In this document: positions 17,653 to 27,768 of the stretch, piece by piece | Position numbering within the stretch: the first letter of the stretch is position 1 | How the letters are laid out: every line of letters begins with the position of its first letter | Source: an uncultured SAR86 cluster bacterium | GTDB lineage: Bacteria > Pseudomonadota > Gammaproteobacteria > Magnimaribacterales > D2472 | DNA: 61,181 nt | Assembly (NCBI GenBank): GCA_902622845.1 | Contig: CACNRI010000005.1 | Location: 1 to 61,181, forward strand | Direction: 5' to 3' | Position numbers and translations under genes: made by a program | Notes under the pieces: generated by a model | Told to the model about the DNA's origin: nothing | Seen by the model: only the letters and a program-made list of their open reading frames with translations | Database searches by the model: none

Positions 17653-18456
17653 ATGAATCAACCAGCATTGTTAAATATTGGACTTATGGCTGCTCGAAAG
17701 GGAGCGGTAGAGTTAGAATTTGCCGTTAAAAAACTTCATAAGCTTAAAGTTGAGAAAAAAGGATCTACTGATTATGTGACTGAAGTTGATAGAAGAGTTG
17801 AGCAAATTATATTTGAGGACATAAAATCTTACTATCCTGAACATAATTTTTTAGGCGAGGAGTCAGGTGAGGAAATTAATAACTCAAATGTGACCTGGAT
17901 ACTTGATCCAATTGACGGAACTACAAATTTTATAAATGGGTTCCCTCATTATTGTATTTCTTTATGTGCCTCTGTGGATGGAGTCCCTACTCATGGAGTC
18001 ATAATAGATCCAACAAGAAGAGAAGAATTTTCTGCATCCAAGGGCAAAGGTGCTCAGTTAAATGGAGAAAGAATTAGAGTAAGTGATCAAAAAAATCTTA
18101 CAGATGCTTTATTAAGTTGTAGTTCACGAAGCACTCCAGAGCAAAATTATAAATATAACTTGCTCGGAACTTTTATGGAGCTTTATAAAAATGAAATTAC
18201 TATCAGAAGAACAGGATGCTCTGCTCTAGATCTAGCATATATTGGTGCTGGGAGGTTAGATGGTTTCTGGGGTAATGGCCTTAAACCATGGGATGTTGCT
18301 GCAGGAATAGTTATTGCTGAGGAAGCTGGTGCCCTTCTTTCTGACTTTCATGGAAACCCAAGGTATCATGGCAGCGAGAATATTGTTTGTTGTTCGCCAA
18401 AATGTTTTAAGCCAATACTTCAGGCTGTTGAATCTAATTTAGAAACTAAGGCTTAA
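17653..18456 (+). CDS. suhB: Inositol-1-monophosphatase SuhB
   Basis: A Mg-dependent phosphatase of the IMPase family; in E. coli SuhB also joins the rRNA antitermination complex. Metal-binding motifs are GEESGE and the signature WILDPIDGTTNFI; the second family motif is KPWDVAAGIVIAEEAGA near the C-terminus. I choose the ATG at 17653 (MNQPALLNIGLMAARKGA), which aligns with the E. coli N-terminus, rather than the in-frame ATG at 17626. Length is then 267 residues, as usual. The gene converges with secF, overlapping by 4 bases. Confidence 0.93.
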   Translation: MNQPALLNIGLMAARKGAVELEFAVKKLHKLKVEKKGSTDYVTEVDRRVEQIIFEDIKSYYPEHNFLGEESGEEINNSNVTWILDPIDGTTNFINGFPHYCISLCASVDGVPTHGVIIDPTRREEFSASKGKGAQLNGERIRVSDQKNLTDALLSCSSRSTPEQNYKYNLLGTFMELYKNEITIRRTGCSALDLAYIGAGRLDGFWGNGLKPWDVAAGIVIAEEAGALLSDFHGNPRYHGSENIVCCSPKCFKPILQAVESNLETKA

Positions 18457-19361
18457 GGCATATCATCAAATTCTGCACCCTCAACATCTGGCACAGCCAT
18501 ATCTTCTTGAGATAAATTTAATGAAATAAGTATTGTTGTAACAATATAAAGTGATGAGTAGGTTCCAATAAGAACCCCGATAATTAGACCCAGACTGAAT
18601 CCTCTAACAGCATCACCACCAAAGAAAAATAGAGCAAATAAAACTAGCAAAGTTGTTAAAGACGTAATCACTGTTCTACTTAGAGTTTGATTAAGAGAAA
18701 GATTTATTAAATCCTCAGAGTCTAAAGCCCTCTCTGATCTGAAGTTTTCTCTTATTCTATCGGATACAACTATTGAATCGTTAAGTGAATAACCTATTAC
18801 AGCTAAAAGAGCAGCTAACACAGAAAGATCAAAATCCCATGCAAAAATTGAAAACAAACCTAGGATAATTACTACATCATGTCCGAGAGCAGCCACAGCT
18901 CCCAACGCAAATTTATATTGAAATCTAAAAGCAACGTAGAGCAATATCATTCCAAGAGCAACAAGCATTCCTAGGCCGCCTTGATCTCTTAGCTCTGAGC
19001 CAATTTGAGGGCCAACAAATTCAATTCGTTTAAGTTCACCTTCAAAACTATTTGAAGATAACAAAGCGAATATTTGATCACCGAGTGAGCTGTTACCAGG
19101 TTGATCAGCAATTTTTATGAGAACATCTAAACTAGAACCAAAATTAACAACCTGAAAATCTTCATAGCCATTTTCACTTAAAACACCTCTAATTTCTTGA
19201 AGATCCACCGAATCCTCATACTGAATCTCAACAAGTGTTCCTCCGCTAAAATCTAAACCAAGACTCAAACCTTTCATGAAAATTGAACCAATTGAGCCTA
19301 CAAACATGACTAATGAAATAGTAATTGCAATTTTTCTAAATCGCATGAAATTAATATTCAT
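18453..19361 (-). CDS. secF: Protein-export membrane protein SecF
   Basis: SecF and SecD form the proton-driven accessory of the SecYEG translocon. The 302-residue protein has an N-terminal membrane segment, a periplasmic domain starting with SLGLDFSGGTLVEIQY, and five further membrane helices containing RSERALDSEDLINLSLNQTL-type loop and SLTTLLVLFALFFFGG. Its ATG overlaps the secD stop by one base (TGATG), indicating coupling. Normal length. Confidence 0.97.
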   Translation of the reverse strand: MNINFMRFRKIAITISLVMFVGSIGSIFMKGLSLGLDFSGGTLVEIQYEDSVDLQEIRGVLSENGYEDFQVVNFGSSLDVLIKIADQPGNSSLGDQIFALLSSNSFEGELKRIEFVGPQIGSELRDQGGLGMLVALGMILLYVAFRFQYKFALGAVAALGHDVVIILGLFSIFAWDFDLSVLAALLAVIGYSLNDSIVVSDRIRENFRSERALDSEDLINLSLNQTLSRTVITSLTTLLVLFALFFFGGDAVRGFSLGLIIGVLIGTYSSLYIVTTILISLNLSQEDMAVPDVEGAEFDDMP

Positions 19362-21220
19362 CAGACTCTAAGCTCCTTGATATTTCTAGATCCATAAATT
19401 AATTGAACAATTGCCCTTGTGCCCATTATTGCAGTAAACATTGAAGTAATAATTCCAATTGAAAGAGTAACAGCAAATCCTTTAATTGGGCCCGTGCCGA
19501 TTGCATATAAAATTAATGCTGCAATTAGAGTAGTAACATTGGCATCAAAGATTGTTATAAATGCCCTTGAAAAACCATCCTGAATTGCTTGATGTGGATT
19601 TTTGCCACCTTTCAACTCTTCTCTAATTCTTGAAAAGATTAGGACATTTGCATCTACAGCCATACCAACTGTTAAAACTATTCCGGCAATACCTGGCAAT
19701 GTAAGTGTGGCACCGAGCAATGACATAATCCCAGTAATAAGAACAAGGTTAGAAGCAAGCGCTACGTTTGCTGCTAATCCAAATAATCGGTAGTAAAAGC
19801 CCATAAAAAGAATCACCATCAAGAACCCTAACATGACTGATCTCATGCCTAGTTCAATATTTTCTTTACCAAGGCTTGGTCCTACAGTTCTCTCCTCAAC
19901 AAATTTCATTGGTGCAGCCAAGGCACCGGCTCTTAATAGCAGCGCAAGTTCGCTCGCCTCTTGTGGTGAGCCAACACCAGTAATTCTAAAGTTTGTTCCT
20001 AAAACAGATTGAACTGTTGCAAGACTAATTATATTTTTTTCGATGTATGAAGTTTGCTCAATGACCTCGTTACCAAACTCATCTTGAACAAGTGTAGATT
20101 TACTCTTCTGTTCAACGAATAAAACACCTAATCTTCTGCCAACATTACCGTTTGTTGCTCGTTGCATAGCCCTTCCACCTTGCATATCTAAGGTAATGTT
20201 AACTTGTGCAAAACCACTCTCATCAAAACCCGTATTTGCATTTGTTACTCGGTCTCCGGCAACAATCACATCATTTTCTAAAAATGCCGTCCCATATCTT
20301 TCATCTTTGTACTCAAACTCAGTTTTCCTCAGACGTGATGCATTTGATTTTGCTTCTAGTCTAAATTCAAGATTTGCCGTCTTACCAATAATCTTTTTTG
20401 CGGCTGCAGTATCTTGAACACCAGGTAATTCAACAACAATTCTATTTGCCCCCTGTCGTTGAACTATAGGCTCAGATACCCCTAGTTCATTAACTCTGTT
20501 TCTAAGCGTCATTAAGTTTTGCTTAACGGCGTAATCCCTTAACTCTTTAATAGCAATCTCTGAATAACTTACCTTTAAAGTTGAGATATTACTTTGCTCA
20601 ACTAAATCAAATTGAAACCCAGTAGGAGTAAGAGTGTCTGTTAGAAATATATCTAATGCTTTTTCATAATCCTCACTTGATTTGAATTTAAACGTTACCT
20701 GATCACCTGAAATTGATGAAGAAATATAGTTTATATTTTCAGCTCTGAATTTCTTTCTGTAAGAGTTTAAAAGACCATCAACTCTATCACCTAAAGCTGT
20801 TTCTACATCTACCTCTAATAAGAAATGAACACCACCTGATAAATCAAGACCAAGTTTAAGAGGTCGTCCTCCAATTGATGCTAACCAATCTGGAGTTGTA
20901 GGTTCAAGCTTTAATGCAACAATAACTTTATCTAGTAAAGCTTTTTGCAGAGCTGTTTTAGCTACAAGTTGATCTTCGACAGAGGAAAACTGAACAACAA
21001 TGTTGTTATTCTTAAGATTAATTTCTGGGATTTCTATATCTTGCTTAGCGATTTCTTCTCGGATTGTATTAAGCAAGGATTGATCTGCAGATTTAGATGA
21101 ATCTGTATAAGCTACCTGAATTGCCGGTTGAGCAGGATAAAGATTAGGCAAAGCATAGAGTATCCCAAGCATTAGCACTGCAATAATTACAAAGTAGCGC
21201 CATGTCGGAAATTTATTCAT
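19361..21220 (-). CDS. secD: Protein-export membrane protein SecD
   Basis: The larger subunit of SecDF, 619 residues. It has an N-terminal membrane helix, the P1 domain with LGLDLSGGVHFLLEVD, a long periplasmic region with LRNRVNELGVSEPIVQRQG, and a six-helix RND-type membrane domain with GMAVDANVLIFSRIREELKGG, which carries the conserved Asp involved in proton coupling. Third gene of queA-tgt-yajC-secD-secF when read 5' to 3'; spacing to yajC is 3 bases. Confidence 0.98.
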   Translation of the reverse strand: MNKFPTWRYFVIIAVLMLGILYALPNLYPAQPAIQVAYTDSSKSADQSLLNTIREEIAKQDIEIPEINLKNNNIVVQFSSVEDQLVAKTALQKALLDKVIVALKLEPTTPDWLASIGGRPLKLGLDLSGGVHFLLEVDVETALGDRVDGLLNSYRKKFRAENINYISSSISGDQVTFKFKSSEDYEKALDIFLTDTLTPTGFQFDLVEQSNISTLKVSYSEIAIKELRDYAVKQNLMTLRNRVNELGVSEPIVQRQGANRIVVELPGVQDTAAAKKIIGKTANLEFRLEAKSNASRLRKTEFEYKDERYGTAFLENDVIVAGDRVTNANTGFDESGFAQVNITLDMQGGRAMQRATNGNVGRRLGVLFVEQKSKSTLVQDEFGNEVIEQTSYIEKNIISLATVQSVLGTNFRITGVGSPQEASELALLLRAGALAAPMKFVEERTVGPSLGKENIELGMRSVMLGFLMVILFMGFYYRLFGLAANVALASNLVLITGIMSLLGATLTLPGIAGIVLTVGMAVDANVLIFSRIREELKGGKNPHQAIQDGFSRAFITIFDANVTTLIAALILYAIGTGPIKGFAVTLSIGIITSMFTAIMGTRAIVQLIYGSRNIKELRV

Positions 21221-21223
21221 AAA

Positions 21224-21505
21224 CTATCTATTTATGGAATCTATAGTTCCTTTAGGTAAAGTATTTGCAATTGCAGTCTTTTGAATCTTGAAAGTTACAT
21301 TTTCGCTAACTTCAATTGCTACATAAGGGCCTTTAATATTTCTTACCTTTCCAAGAATTCCACCTGCAGTTGATATTTCATCACCCTTTTCAAGCGCATC
21401 AAGCATTGCATTGATTTCTTTTTGGCGTTTTTGTTGAGGCCTTATTGTTGTGAAATACAACAAAGCAAATAAAAAAAGTAAAAATAATAGTGGGAAAAAT
21501 TCCAT
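21224..21505 (-). CDS. yajC: Preprotein translocase accessory protein YajC
   Basis: A 93-residue single-pass membrane protein that binds SecDF and YidC. The N-terminal hydrophobic helix LLFLLFLFALLYFTTIRPQQ is followed by the conserved RPQQKRQKE and a small beta-rich domain with GDEISTAGGILGKVRNI. Slightly shorter than the E. coli protein (110). It abuts tgt without a gap. Confidence 0.96.
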   Translation of the reverse strand: MEFFPLLFLLFLFALLYFTTIRPQQKRQKEINAMLDALEKGDEISTAGGILGKVRNIKGPYVAIEVSENVTFKIQKTAIANTLPKGTIDSINR

Positions 21506-22627
21506 TTATAAGCCCTCCAAATAATCTGGAATTGGTAATTTTCGACTATTATAAAAGTCTTTTGCAAAGTTTACGAATATATCGTCATCAATCGATTGCC
21601 TAATTTGCTTCATAAGCTCATGGTAATAATAAATATTGTGATAGCTGGCAAGCATTGATCCTAACATTTCATTAGTTTTATCTAAATGATGTAAATAGGC
21701 TTTTGAATAATTTTTACAAACCTTAGAGTCTGAATTTTCATCTATCGGTGAATCATCATTTTTATATTTCGCATTCCTGATGTTAATCACGCCTGTGCTT
21801 GTTATGAGTTGTCCATTCCTTGCATTCCTTGTCGGCAAGACGCAGTCAAACATTTCCACACCATAGAAGACTGCTTCAACAATATCTTCAGGCTTTCCTA
21901 CTCCCATTAGGTACCTTGGCTTATCATCTGGAAGAATGTTTGCTAAATGTTTAAGAACTTTTGTTTTTTCTTCTTTAGGCTCGCCAACACTTAATCCTCC
22001 AATTGCGATGCCATCAAATTCACATGCCAAGGTGAGATTTAGTGACTCTTCTCTTAAATCTTCATACATTCCTCCTTGCACAATCCCAAATAATGCTGAT
22101 TGTGATTTATGAGCATCTTTTGATCTAGCTGCCCATCTTGCTGATAGCTCCATAGATTTTTGCGCTTCTTTCTTTGGAGATGGATAGTTTGTACATTCAT
22201 CAAATACCATCACAATATCCGAACCAAGATTTTCTTGAATTTGAATGGAATCTTCAGGACTCATAAATATATTCTTTCCATCATAAGGTGATTTAAAACT
22301 TACCCCTTTCTCTGAGACTTCTGCAAGATCGCCTAAACTCCAAACCTGAAAGCCACCTGAATCTGTAAGAATAGGTTTTTGCCAATTACAAAAATTATGA
22401 AGGCCGCCAAGCTGCTTTATGATCTCATCACCTGGACGAAGCATTAAATGATAAGTATTTGAAAGAATTATTTGTGAGCCTGTTTCTTCAAGATCTTCTA
22501 CAGTCAAGCCCTTGACCGTTGCATTTGTTCCAACAGGCATAAATACTGGTGTTTGAATATTGCCATGTTGAAGTTCTAAGAAACCCCTTCTAGCGTATCC
22601 ATCTTTTTTCAAAAGTTTGTATTTCAT
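21506..22627 (-). CDS. tgt: tRNA-guanine transglycosylase, zinc site altered
   Basis: Tgt exchanges guanine 34 for preQ1 in tRNAs with GUN anticodons, the step before QueA. The catalytic Asp89 (ILTDSGGFQ) and nucleophile Asp261 ([12 protein letters not shown]) are intact and the 373-residue length is normal. The structural zinc site is not: where E. coli has three Cys (302, 304, 307) and one His, this protein has Ser299, Ser301, Cys304 and His330. The surrounding [11 protein letters not shown] is conserved, so the alignment is secure. It overlaps queA by 4 bases (ATGA) and leads into yajC-secD-secF. Confidence 0.95.
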   Translation of the reverse strand: MKYKLLKKDGYARRGFLELQHGNIQTPVFMPVGTNATVKGLTVEDLEETGSQIILSNTYHLMLRPGDEIIKQLGGLHNFCNWQKPILTDSGGFQVWSLGDLAEVSEKGVSFKSPYDGKNIFMSPEDSIQIQENLGSDIVMVFDECTNYPSPKKEAQKSMELSARWAARSKDAHKSQSALFGIVQGGMYEDLREESLNLTLACEFDGIAIGGLSVGEPKEEKTKVLKHLANILPDDKPRYLMGVGKPEDIVEAVFYGVEMFDCVLPTRNARNGQLITSTGVINIRNAKYKNDDSPIDENSDSKVCKNYSKAYLHHLDKTNEMLGSMLASYHNIYYYHELMKQIRQSIDDDIFVNFAKDFYNSRKLPIPDYLEGL

Positions 22628-23646
22628 TTTTTAGTAAGAAACATTGCATCTCCATAAGAAAGAAATCTATATTTCTTTTTTATAGCTATTTCATATAATT
22701 CTTTCATTCTATCAAAACCAATAAATGCAGCCACGAGCATCAATAGGGTTGATTTTGGCAAGTGAAAATTTGTAATTAACTTATCTACAGCTTTAAATTC
22801 ATACCCCGGATAAATAAATATATCTGTTAAGCCATCAAATTGATCTAATTTCTTTGAAAAAACAGTTTCTATAGCTCTTAAAGAAGTCGTCCCAACTGCG
22901 ATTATATTTCCACCAATCTTTTTGGTATTCATTATTTCAGTAACAAGCTCCTTTGAAACACTTATATATTCACTATGAATTTTATGATCCTTTATATTTT
23001 CTGCTTTTACTGGCTGAAAAGTTCCTGCGCCAACTGTTAAATTAATATACCTAATTTTTGCGCCAATCTTTTCTATTTTTCTTAATAATGAGTTGTCAAA
23101 ATGAAGTCCAGCTGTGGGAGCGGCTACTGACTCTTGATAATCTTTATTTTCGTAGACCGTTTGATATCTGTATCTGTCGTCGATCTCAATCTTTCTTTTT
23201 ATATAAGGTGGTAAGGGTGTATTTCCTAAAGAATTAAAAATCTTTTTTGGATCATCTTGAAAATCAACAATAAAGAAACTCTCTTTGCGCTCCTTGCATA
23301 ACAGTTTATGTCGATGCTCATTTTTTTCGACGATTATAACTGTGCCTGGCTTAGGAGATCTTGAAGAGCGAATTTGAACAACCGCTGTGGTCTCGCCAAT
23401 AATTCTCTCAAGAAAAACTTCAACTTCTCCACCGGTTTCTTTTTTTCCAAACAGTCTTGCAGGTAAAACAGAGGTGTTATTAAGAATTAGTAAATCATCT
23501 TTTTTTATAAACTTTCCTATCTCTGAAAAAATTCTATGTTCTTCAGGATTTGCATCAATTAGAAGCCGGCTTTTAGTTCTATCTTTGCTTGGATAAGCTG
23601 CAATTAACTCTTCCGGCAAGTTGTAGTCAAATTCTATTGTTTTCAT
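22624..23646 (-). CDS. queA: S-adenosylmethionine:tRNA ribosyltransferase-isomerase
   Basis: QueA transfers and rearranges the ribose of SAM to make epoxyqueuosine on tRNA. The 340-residue protein starts [24 protein letters not shown], has the conserved [11 protein letters not shown] segment and [17 protein letters not shown], and ends with [12 protein letters not shown] and [11 protein letters not shown]. First gene of the queA-tgt-yajC-secDF run; tRNA-Leu lies on the other strand just upstream. Confidence 0.97.
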   Translation of the reverse strand: MKTIEFDYNLPEELIAAYPSKDRTKSRLLIDANPEEHRIFSEIGKFIKKDDLLILNNTSVLPARLFGKKETGGEVEVFLERIIGETTAVVQIRSSRSPKPGTVIIVEKNEHRHKLLCKERKESFFIVDFQDDPKKIFNSLGNTPLPPYIKRKIEIDDRYRYQTVYENKDYQESVAAPTAGLHFDNSLLRKIEKIGAKIRYINLTVGAGTFQPVKAENIKDHKIHSEYISVSKELVTEIMNTKKIGGNIIAVGTTSLRAIETVFSKKLDQFDGLTDIFIYPGYEFKAVDKLITNFHLPKSTLLMLVAAFIGFDRMKELYEIAIKKKYRFLSYGDAMFLTKK

Positions 23647-23679
23647 TACTCAGTAATTTTAAAAGAATGAATAGTTAGC

Positions 23680-23685
23680 TACAAT
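23680..23685 (+). promoter_or_regulatory. Probable -10 element for tRNA-Leu
   Basis: TACAAT lies 9 bases upstream of the tRNA 5' end. No convincing -35 was found at the usual distance (TTTTAA at 23657-23662). Confidence 0.4.
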
Positions 23686-23694
23686 TAGCAACTT

Positions 23695-23779
23695 GCCCCA
23701 TTGGCGGAATTGGTAGACGCGCGCGACTCAAAATCGCGTTCCTTCGGGAGTATCTGTTCAACTCAGATATGGGGCACCA
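23695..23779 (+). tRNA. tRNA-Leu (CAA)
   Basis: An 85-nt class II tRNA: acceptor GCCCCAT/ATGGGGC, D-arm with GGCGGAATTGGTAGACGC, anticodon stem CGCGA/TCGCG with loop CTCAAAA (anticodon CAA, reading UUG), a long variable arm, T-arm GTTCAACTC, and encoded CCA. Confidence 0.96.
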
Positions 23780-23807
23780 TCTAAAGATGAATTCAATTTA
23801 GAATGTC

Positions 23808-26800
23808 CTAATTTTTCGGTAGGAAATATAGTCTTACTCTTCGCTCTGAATTTGAATCAGCTACTAACGCTGCTAAGGTCGTTCCGTCTCTAGAGAGTTT
23901 ATAATTATTAAAACCATCATCAATATCAAATCCATCTTCACCGAATAGGATATCAGGACCTGATTGTTTCCAATCATTATCAATAATACTCCAATCATAT
24001 ATTTTAAAAGCTCTATTGTTGATATCGGATCCTGGCTGATATGAAAAAACAAGTCTTTTACCGTCTCCACTCAACTGAGTATTAACTAATAGCCTACCTC
24101 CGACATCAGGATCAGGATTTAAATCACGGCCATCGAACAGGGTACCTTTTTGCTTCCATTCATTATTTGTTTTTTCATAAACGCAGACTGAGCCATAATT
24201 TATTGATTGCATGCTACCATATTTTCCAAAATATGCAGACATTGTGAGTGTTTTTCCATCAGAACTAATTTGTATGGGGTGATCATCACCAACAAAGCCA
24301 TTAAAAAAATCATTTTCACAATAAAATACTCTATCTCCAATGAATTCGTATGTTCCAAGGTCATTTCTCTCCAAAACTCTAAAATGACCTCCAGAACTAC
24401 TATTGGCAATTTCTAAAGATGCAAATGATAATACAGCTACCTTTCCATCATAACTAAATGCAACATCTCTTATAACAGCCTGACCGAGAAGTGATTCATT
24501 TTGCTCAAGAGTAAACTTCTCAGCTGGAGCTATTACATTATCTCCTTTTTGAAGAAAATGTATTTTAAGTCTAGAATTTGTTGGAGCGCCATATTGATTT
24601 GTGCCAAAGTTATCAAATACTGCCATCCACATTCCGTCACCACTCATGGCAGTCCCACCGCTACCTCGACATCCATTTTGAGCAGTTATAGTGGAGCTAT
24701 CTCCCCCTCTTTCTTCAACGGAATTCCAATTATAAACACCGCTATATCTCGTATTGTAATCATAAGGAATTAAACATGTGTTTCGTCGTTTTACAAACCT
24801 TAATCCATCATCAGAGATGTGATAATCATGTCCAGCATATATAGGATTACGAGGCTCTTGATAAGTAGCCATATATTCTAAAGAATTCATTAATTTCCAT
24901 TGATTATTGACTTTTTCATAAGCGGTTACCTGAGAATATTGAAAACTATCTTTACAGTAACTCTTCTTTCCGTGAAATATGAATGTGCTGGCATCTGCAT
25001 CTATAGCCAATGCAGAACCAAAATCCCTATCATTCGAGTTATCATTATTTGAACAATCTTGAGAAAACTCTTTTGTCAATGTTGCTGGAAGATTTAAATC
25101 AATTATTTTGACATCAATTTCCTGAGTAGTGGACAGTTTTCCATCTGAAACATTAAGTGATAACAAATATTTATTATCTAAATTCTTATCAATTGGATTT
25201 TCAAAATCAGGCTCAACATCTATTGAAATTTGCCCTTCATCATTTCTTGAAAAATGCTCCACATCATCTCCAGTTATAGAAAAAGATAAGGTTTCATCAT
25301 CAACATCCGATGCAGCAATTGTTAAGAGACTCCCACTAAGATTTTCATCTGTATTTATCAAAAACTCTGATTTTGCAAATATTGAACCCATGCCTGGATG
25401 AATATCGCAGTAATAATATAGATTTAATTCTGTCTGACTTGGGCTGAAGCTAATAACTGTTACTCCAGGTGTTGAAGTGTCGACATTTTCTAAATACTCA
25501 GAACCGCCATTATGAGTCCCATCAGCTGTTGTTGAGAACCTTAAAGGATGCTCCTCAGGATGAACAAATCTGTACTCAACAGCATTATTGAATTTTAATT
25601 CTTTAGCTTGCTGGCCATTGATAACATAAACATTTCCAGTGCCATTAGAGTTGGGCTCAACGCTTACATCAATAGTCTGAGTTATTGAATCTATTACTGG
25701 GGGATCATTGACAGGAATATATGTGACTTTAATATTAGCAGAGCGAGTTTCACCTCCAGCTGAAAGATAGTATGAAATATTTTCTTCCCCAAACCAGTTT
25801 AGAACAGGGGAAAAAATAAGTGTTTGGTGACCATATTCCTCCAATGCTTCCGGATCTTCATCAATTACAAGAGTTCCATTTACAGGATTGTCAAATGATA
25901 TCTCATAATTCGCTCCAGAGAAGCTATCATTTTTCAAGACATCAATTCTAATATCAGAATCTTCTTGTTCTGTTACTTCATCAGGGTTTATGAAAACTTC
26001 TTGAACGTCATCTATGATTATTTGAATATTCTTGGAAATAGTTTCAAATCCATCTGAAAGAGAAAGAGTAATAGAATAGCTTGATTGATCTTCAAAATTT
26101 GGTGATTCTTTAAAAGTTAAGACATTTTCATTTGATAGATTGAAACTATCAGCATCAGTTCCGCCCAAAGTTAAAGTAAGCTCGTCTTCATCTACATCAG
26201 AAACTGAAACGGTAGTAACTGCTGTTTGATTCTCAGAAACTTCTATAGTTGAAGCAATATCAATAGAGGGAGCGTCATTAACTGCGTTAACTGTTACTAT
26301 AACTTCCGAACCTGAAGTTTTATCACCTTGAGTGATAGCATATAAAATAGAATCAGTGCCATTAAAATCAGCGTTAGGAGTATAGAGTATCTGTTTAGGT
26401 GATGATTCTACCAATGTTGTTACACCATATAACCCGTCACTTGCGCTCAATGCTATTGGTGCAGAAGTGATGAATGAATCATTGGCAAGAACATCAATAG
26501 TCACAGTTCCATCCTCATCTAGAGTCGCCGTATCGGCAGTAGCGGTAATATCTGGAGTGATCTCATTACTTTCTATATTTTGATCCTCAGCAATATAGTT
26601 GAGAATATCTGTTGTGTAACTAGTAACAAGTTCATCCGTTGCAGAACCATTAGCAACTTCGACAATATCATTTTGCAAAGTACTCAAACTGAAACGAATA
26701 ATTGCAGTTGTTAGATCATCATTACTTTTTACTTGAATAATGGGCAATACTCCTGCAAGTGCTTTAATGGTATTAGCTTTAGCAGTTTCATCCATGGTAA

Positions 26801-27737
26801 TGGATTTAGCAGCAAGAATGTTGTTAACAACATTTGTGATAAATGTTGAAGTTTCAATATCTACTTTCGTTGTGGTATTTAAAAATTCAGTATCTATCTC
26901 TTCGGCAATTGCCTTGAAGTAATCTTGAGTGGTTTCAGTTGTTGCATTGAGATCATTGATAATGTTTTGGAGCGCAAAAGCTAAAACAGTTAATTGATTT
27001 CCCTTCTCATATAGATAGTCATTGATACCACCATCGCCTTTGTTAGCAACCGGATCAAAAGTAAAAATATCAATAGCTGGGTCAATCCCAAGAGCTCCAT
27101 TAACAGATGAGGCATCCTGCATAAAAGCTGAAATTGAGGTAACTGGAGTAATAGTCTTGAAATCACTATGGCCTGTCATCTTATGTGTGATAAGAAGGTT
27201 ATTTAACAATATTTGAGAGTCTAAATCTGTACCGCCAATGGAGACTAAACTGCCATCAGCATATTTGATGATAAATTTACCTTCATTATCGGAAGTAGTT
27301 ACATTTTCTTCAGAATCAGCAATAAAGTTAGCATTCTCATCAATAAAAATATCTGCTCCGGAAATATAGCCATCCACCACTACACCATCGGTCTGTCTGT
27401 AGCCCTCAATAGTTACTGTTGCAGATCTGCTGCCTCCCTCTCCAGAACAAGTGATGGTAAAGCTTGAGTTTCCGACTTCAGAAATAGTTACAGTTTCAGA
27501 TCCTGATGTTGCTCGAGACCCAGACCAAGCACCTGAGGCAGAACATGAAGAAGCATTGGAAGAAGACCAAGTTAAATTTGTTTCAGAGCCAATTAAAACC
27601 TCTGTAGATTCTGCTGAAAAGCTAACAGTTGGAAGAGGATATGATGGAGCTGGATCAGATCCACCTCCTCCACCACCTCCACATGAAAAAAGCAAAAAAA
27701 GTAAAGTAAATGATGAAAATGTCTTAATATTTAACAC
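23808..27737 (-). CDS. Large multidomain lipoprotein with cadherin-like and cupredoxin-like domains
   Basis: A 1309-residue predicted surface or periplasmic lipoprotein. The signal peptide ends in a lipobox with Cys19, followed by a seven-glycine run. In order: an Ig/PKD-like domain (about 36-110), a carboxypeptidase-regulatory-like segment (118-160), a helical region (about 200-385), a VCBS-type Ig domain (400-485; DEDGTVTIDVLANDSF), a cadherin-like domain (487-578), another VCBS-type domain (585-675), a cupredoxin-like insert (about 695-790) with candidate ligands His730, Cys777, His780 and Met783, a second cadherin-like domain, and a C-terminal WD/FG-GAP-like propeller with repeated SxDG motifs (about 890-1309). 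Such proteins usually act in adhesion or surface binding. Its function is unknown and no secretion or partner gene is adjacent. Confidence 0.85.
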   Translation of the reverse strand: MLNIKTFSSFTLLFLLFSCGGGGGGGSDPAPSYPLPTVSFSAESTEVLIGSETNLTWSSSNASSCSASGAWSGSRATSGSETVTISEVGNSSFTITCSGEGGSRSATVTIEGYRQTDGVVVDGYISGADIFIDENANFIADSEENVTTSDNEGKFIIKYADGSLVSIGGTDLDSQILLNNLLITHKMTGHSDFKTITPVTSISAFMQDASSVNGALGIDPAIDIFTFDPVANKGDGGINDYLYEKGNQLTVLAFALQNIINDLNATTETTQDYFKAIAEEIDTEFLNTTTKVDIETSTFITNVVNNILAAKSITMDETAKANTIKALAGVLPIIQVKSNDDLTTAIIRFSLSTLQNDIVEVANGSATDELVTSYTTDILNYIAEDQNIESNEITPDITATADTATLDEDGTVTIDVLANDSFITSAPIALSASDGLYGVTTLVESSPKQILYTPNADFNGTDSILYAITQGDKTSGSEVIVTVNAVNDAPSIDIASTIEVSENQTAVTTVSVSDVDEDELTLTLGGTDADSFNLSNENVLTFKESPNFEDQSSYSITLSLSDGFETISKNIQIIIDDVQEVFINPDEVTEQEDSDIRIDVLKNDSFSGANYEISFDNPVNGTLVIDEDPEALEEYGHQTLIFSPVLNWFGEENISYYLSAGGETRSANIKVTYIPVNDPPVIDSITQTIDVSVEPNSNGTGNVYVINGQQAKELKFNNAVEYRFVHPEEHPLRFSTTADGTHNGGSEYLENVDTSTPGVTVISFSPSQTELNLYYYCDIHPGMGSIFAKSEFLINTDENLSGSLLTIAASDVDDETLSFSITGDDVEHFSRNDEGQISIDVEPDFENPIDKNLDNKYLLSLNVSDGKLSTTQEIDVKIIDLNLPATLTKEFSQDCSNNDNSNDRDFGSALAIDADASTFIFHGKKSYCKDSFQYSQVTAYEKVNNQWKLMNSLEYMATYQEPRNPIYAGHDYHISDDGLRFVKRRNTCLIPYDYNTRYSGVYNWNSVEERGGDSSTITAQNGCRGSGGTAMSGDGMWMAVFDNFGTNQYGAPTNSRLKIHFLQKGDNVIAPAEKFTLEQNESLLGQAVIRDVAFSYDGKVAVLSFASLEIANSSSGGHFRVLERNDLGTYEFIGDRVFYCENDFFNGFVGDDHPIQISSDGKTLTMSAYFGKYGSMQSINYGSVCVYEKTNNEWKQKGTLFDGRDLNPDPDVGGRLLVNTQLSGDGKRLVFSYQPGSDINNRAFKIYDWSIIDNDWKQSGPDILFGEDGFDIDDGFNNYKLSRDGTTLAALVADSNSERRVRLYFLPKN

Positions 27738-27768
27738 GTTTTAAATACTAGCAAAACTTTTTTATTTT

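Noticed and set aside
27660-27690. Short GGT-type repeat as a microsatellite phase switch
   Set aside because: It encodes the glycine linker after the lipobox and uses mixed codons, so slippage is not specially favoured.
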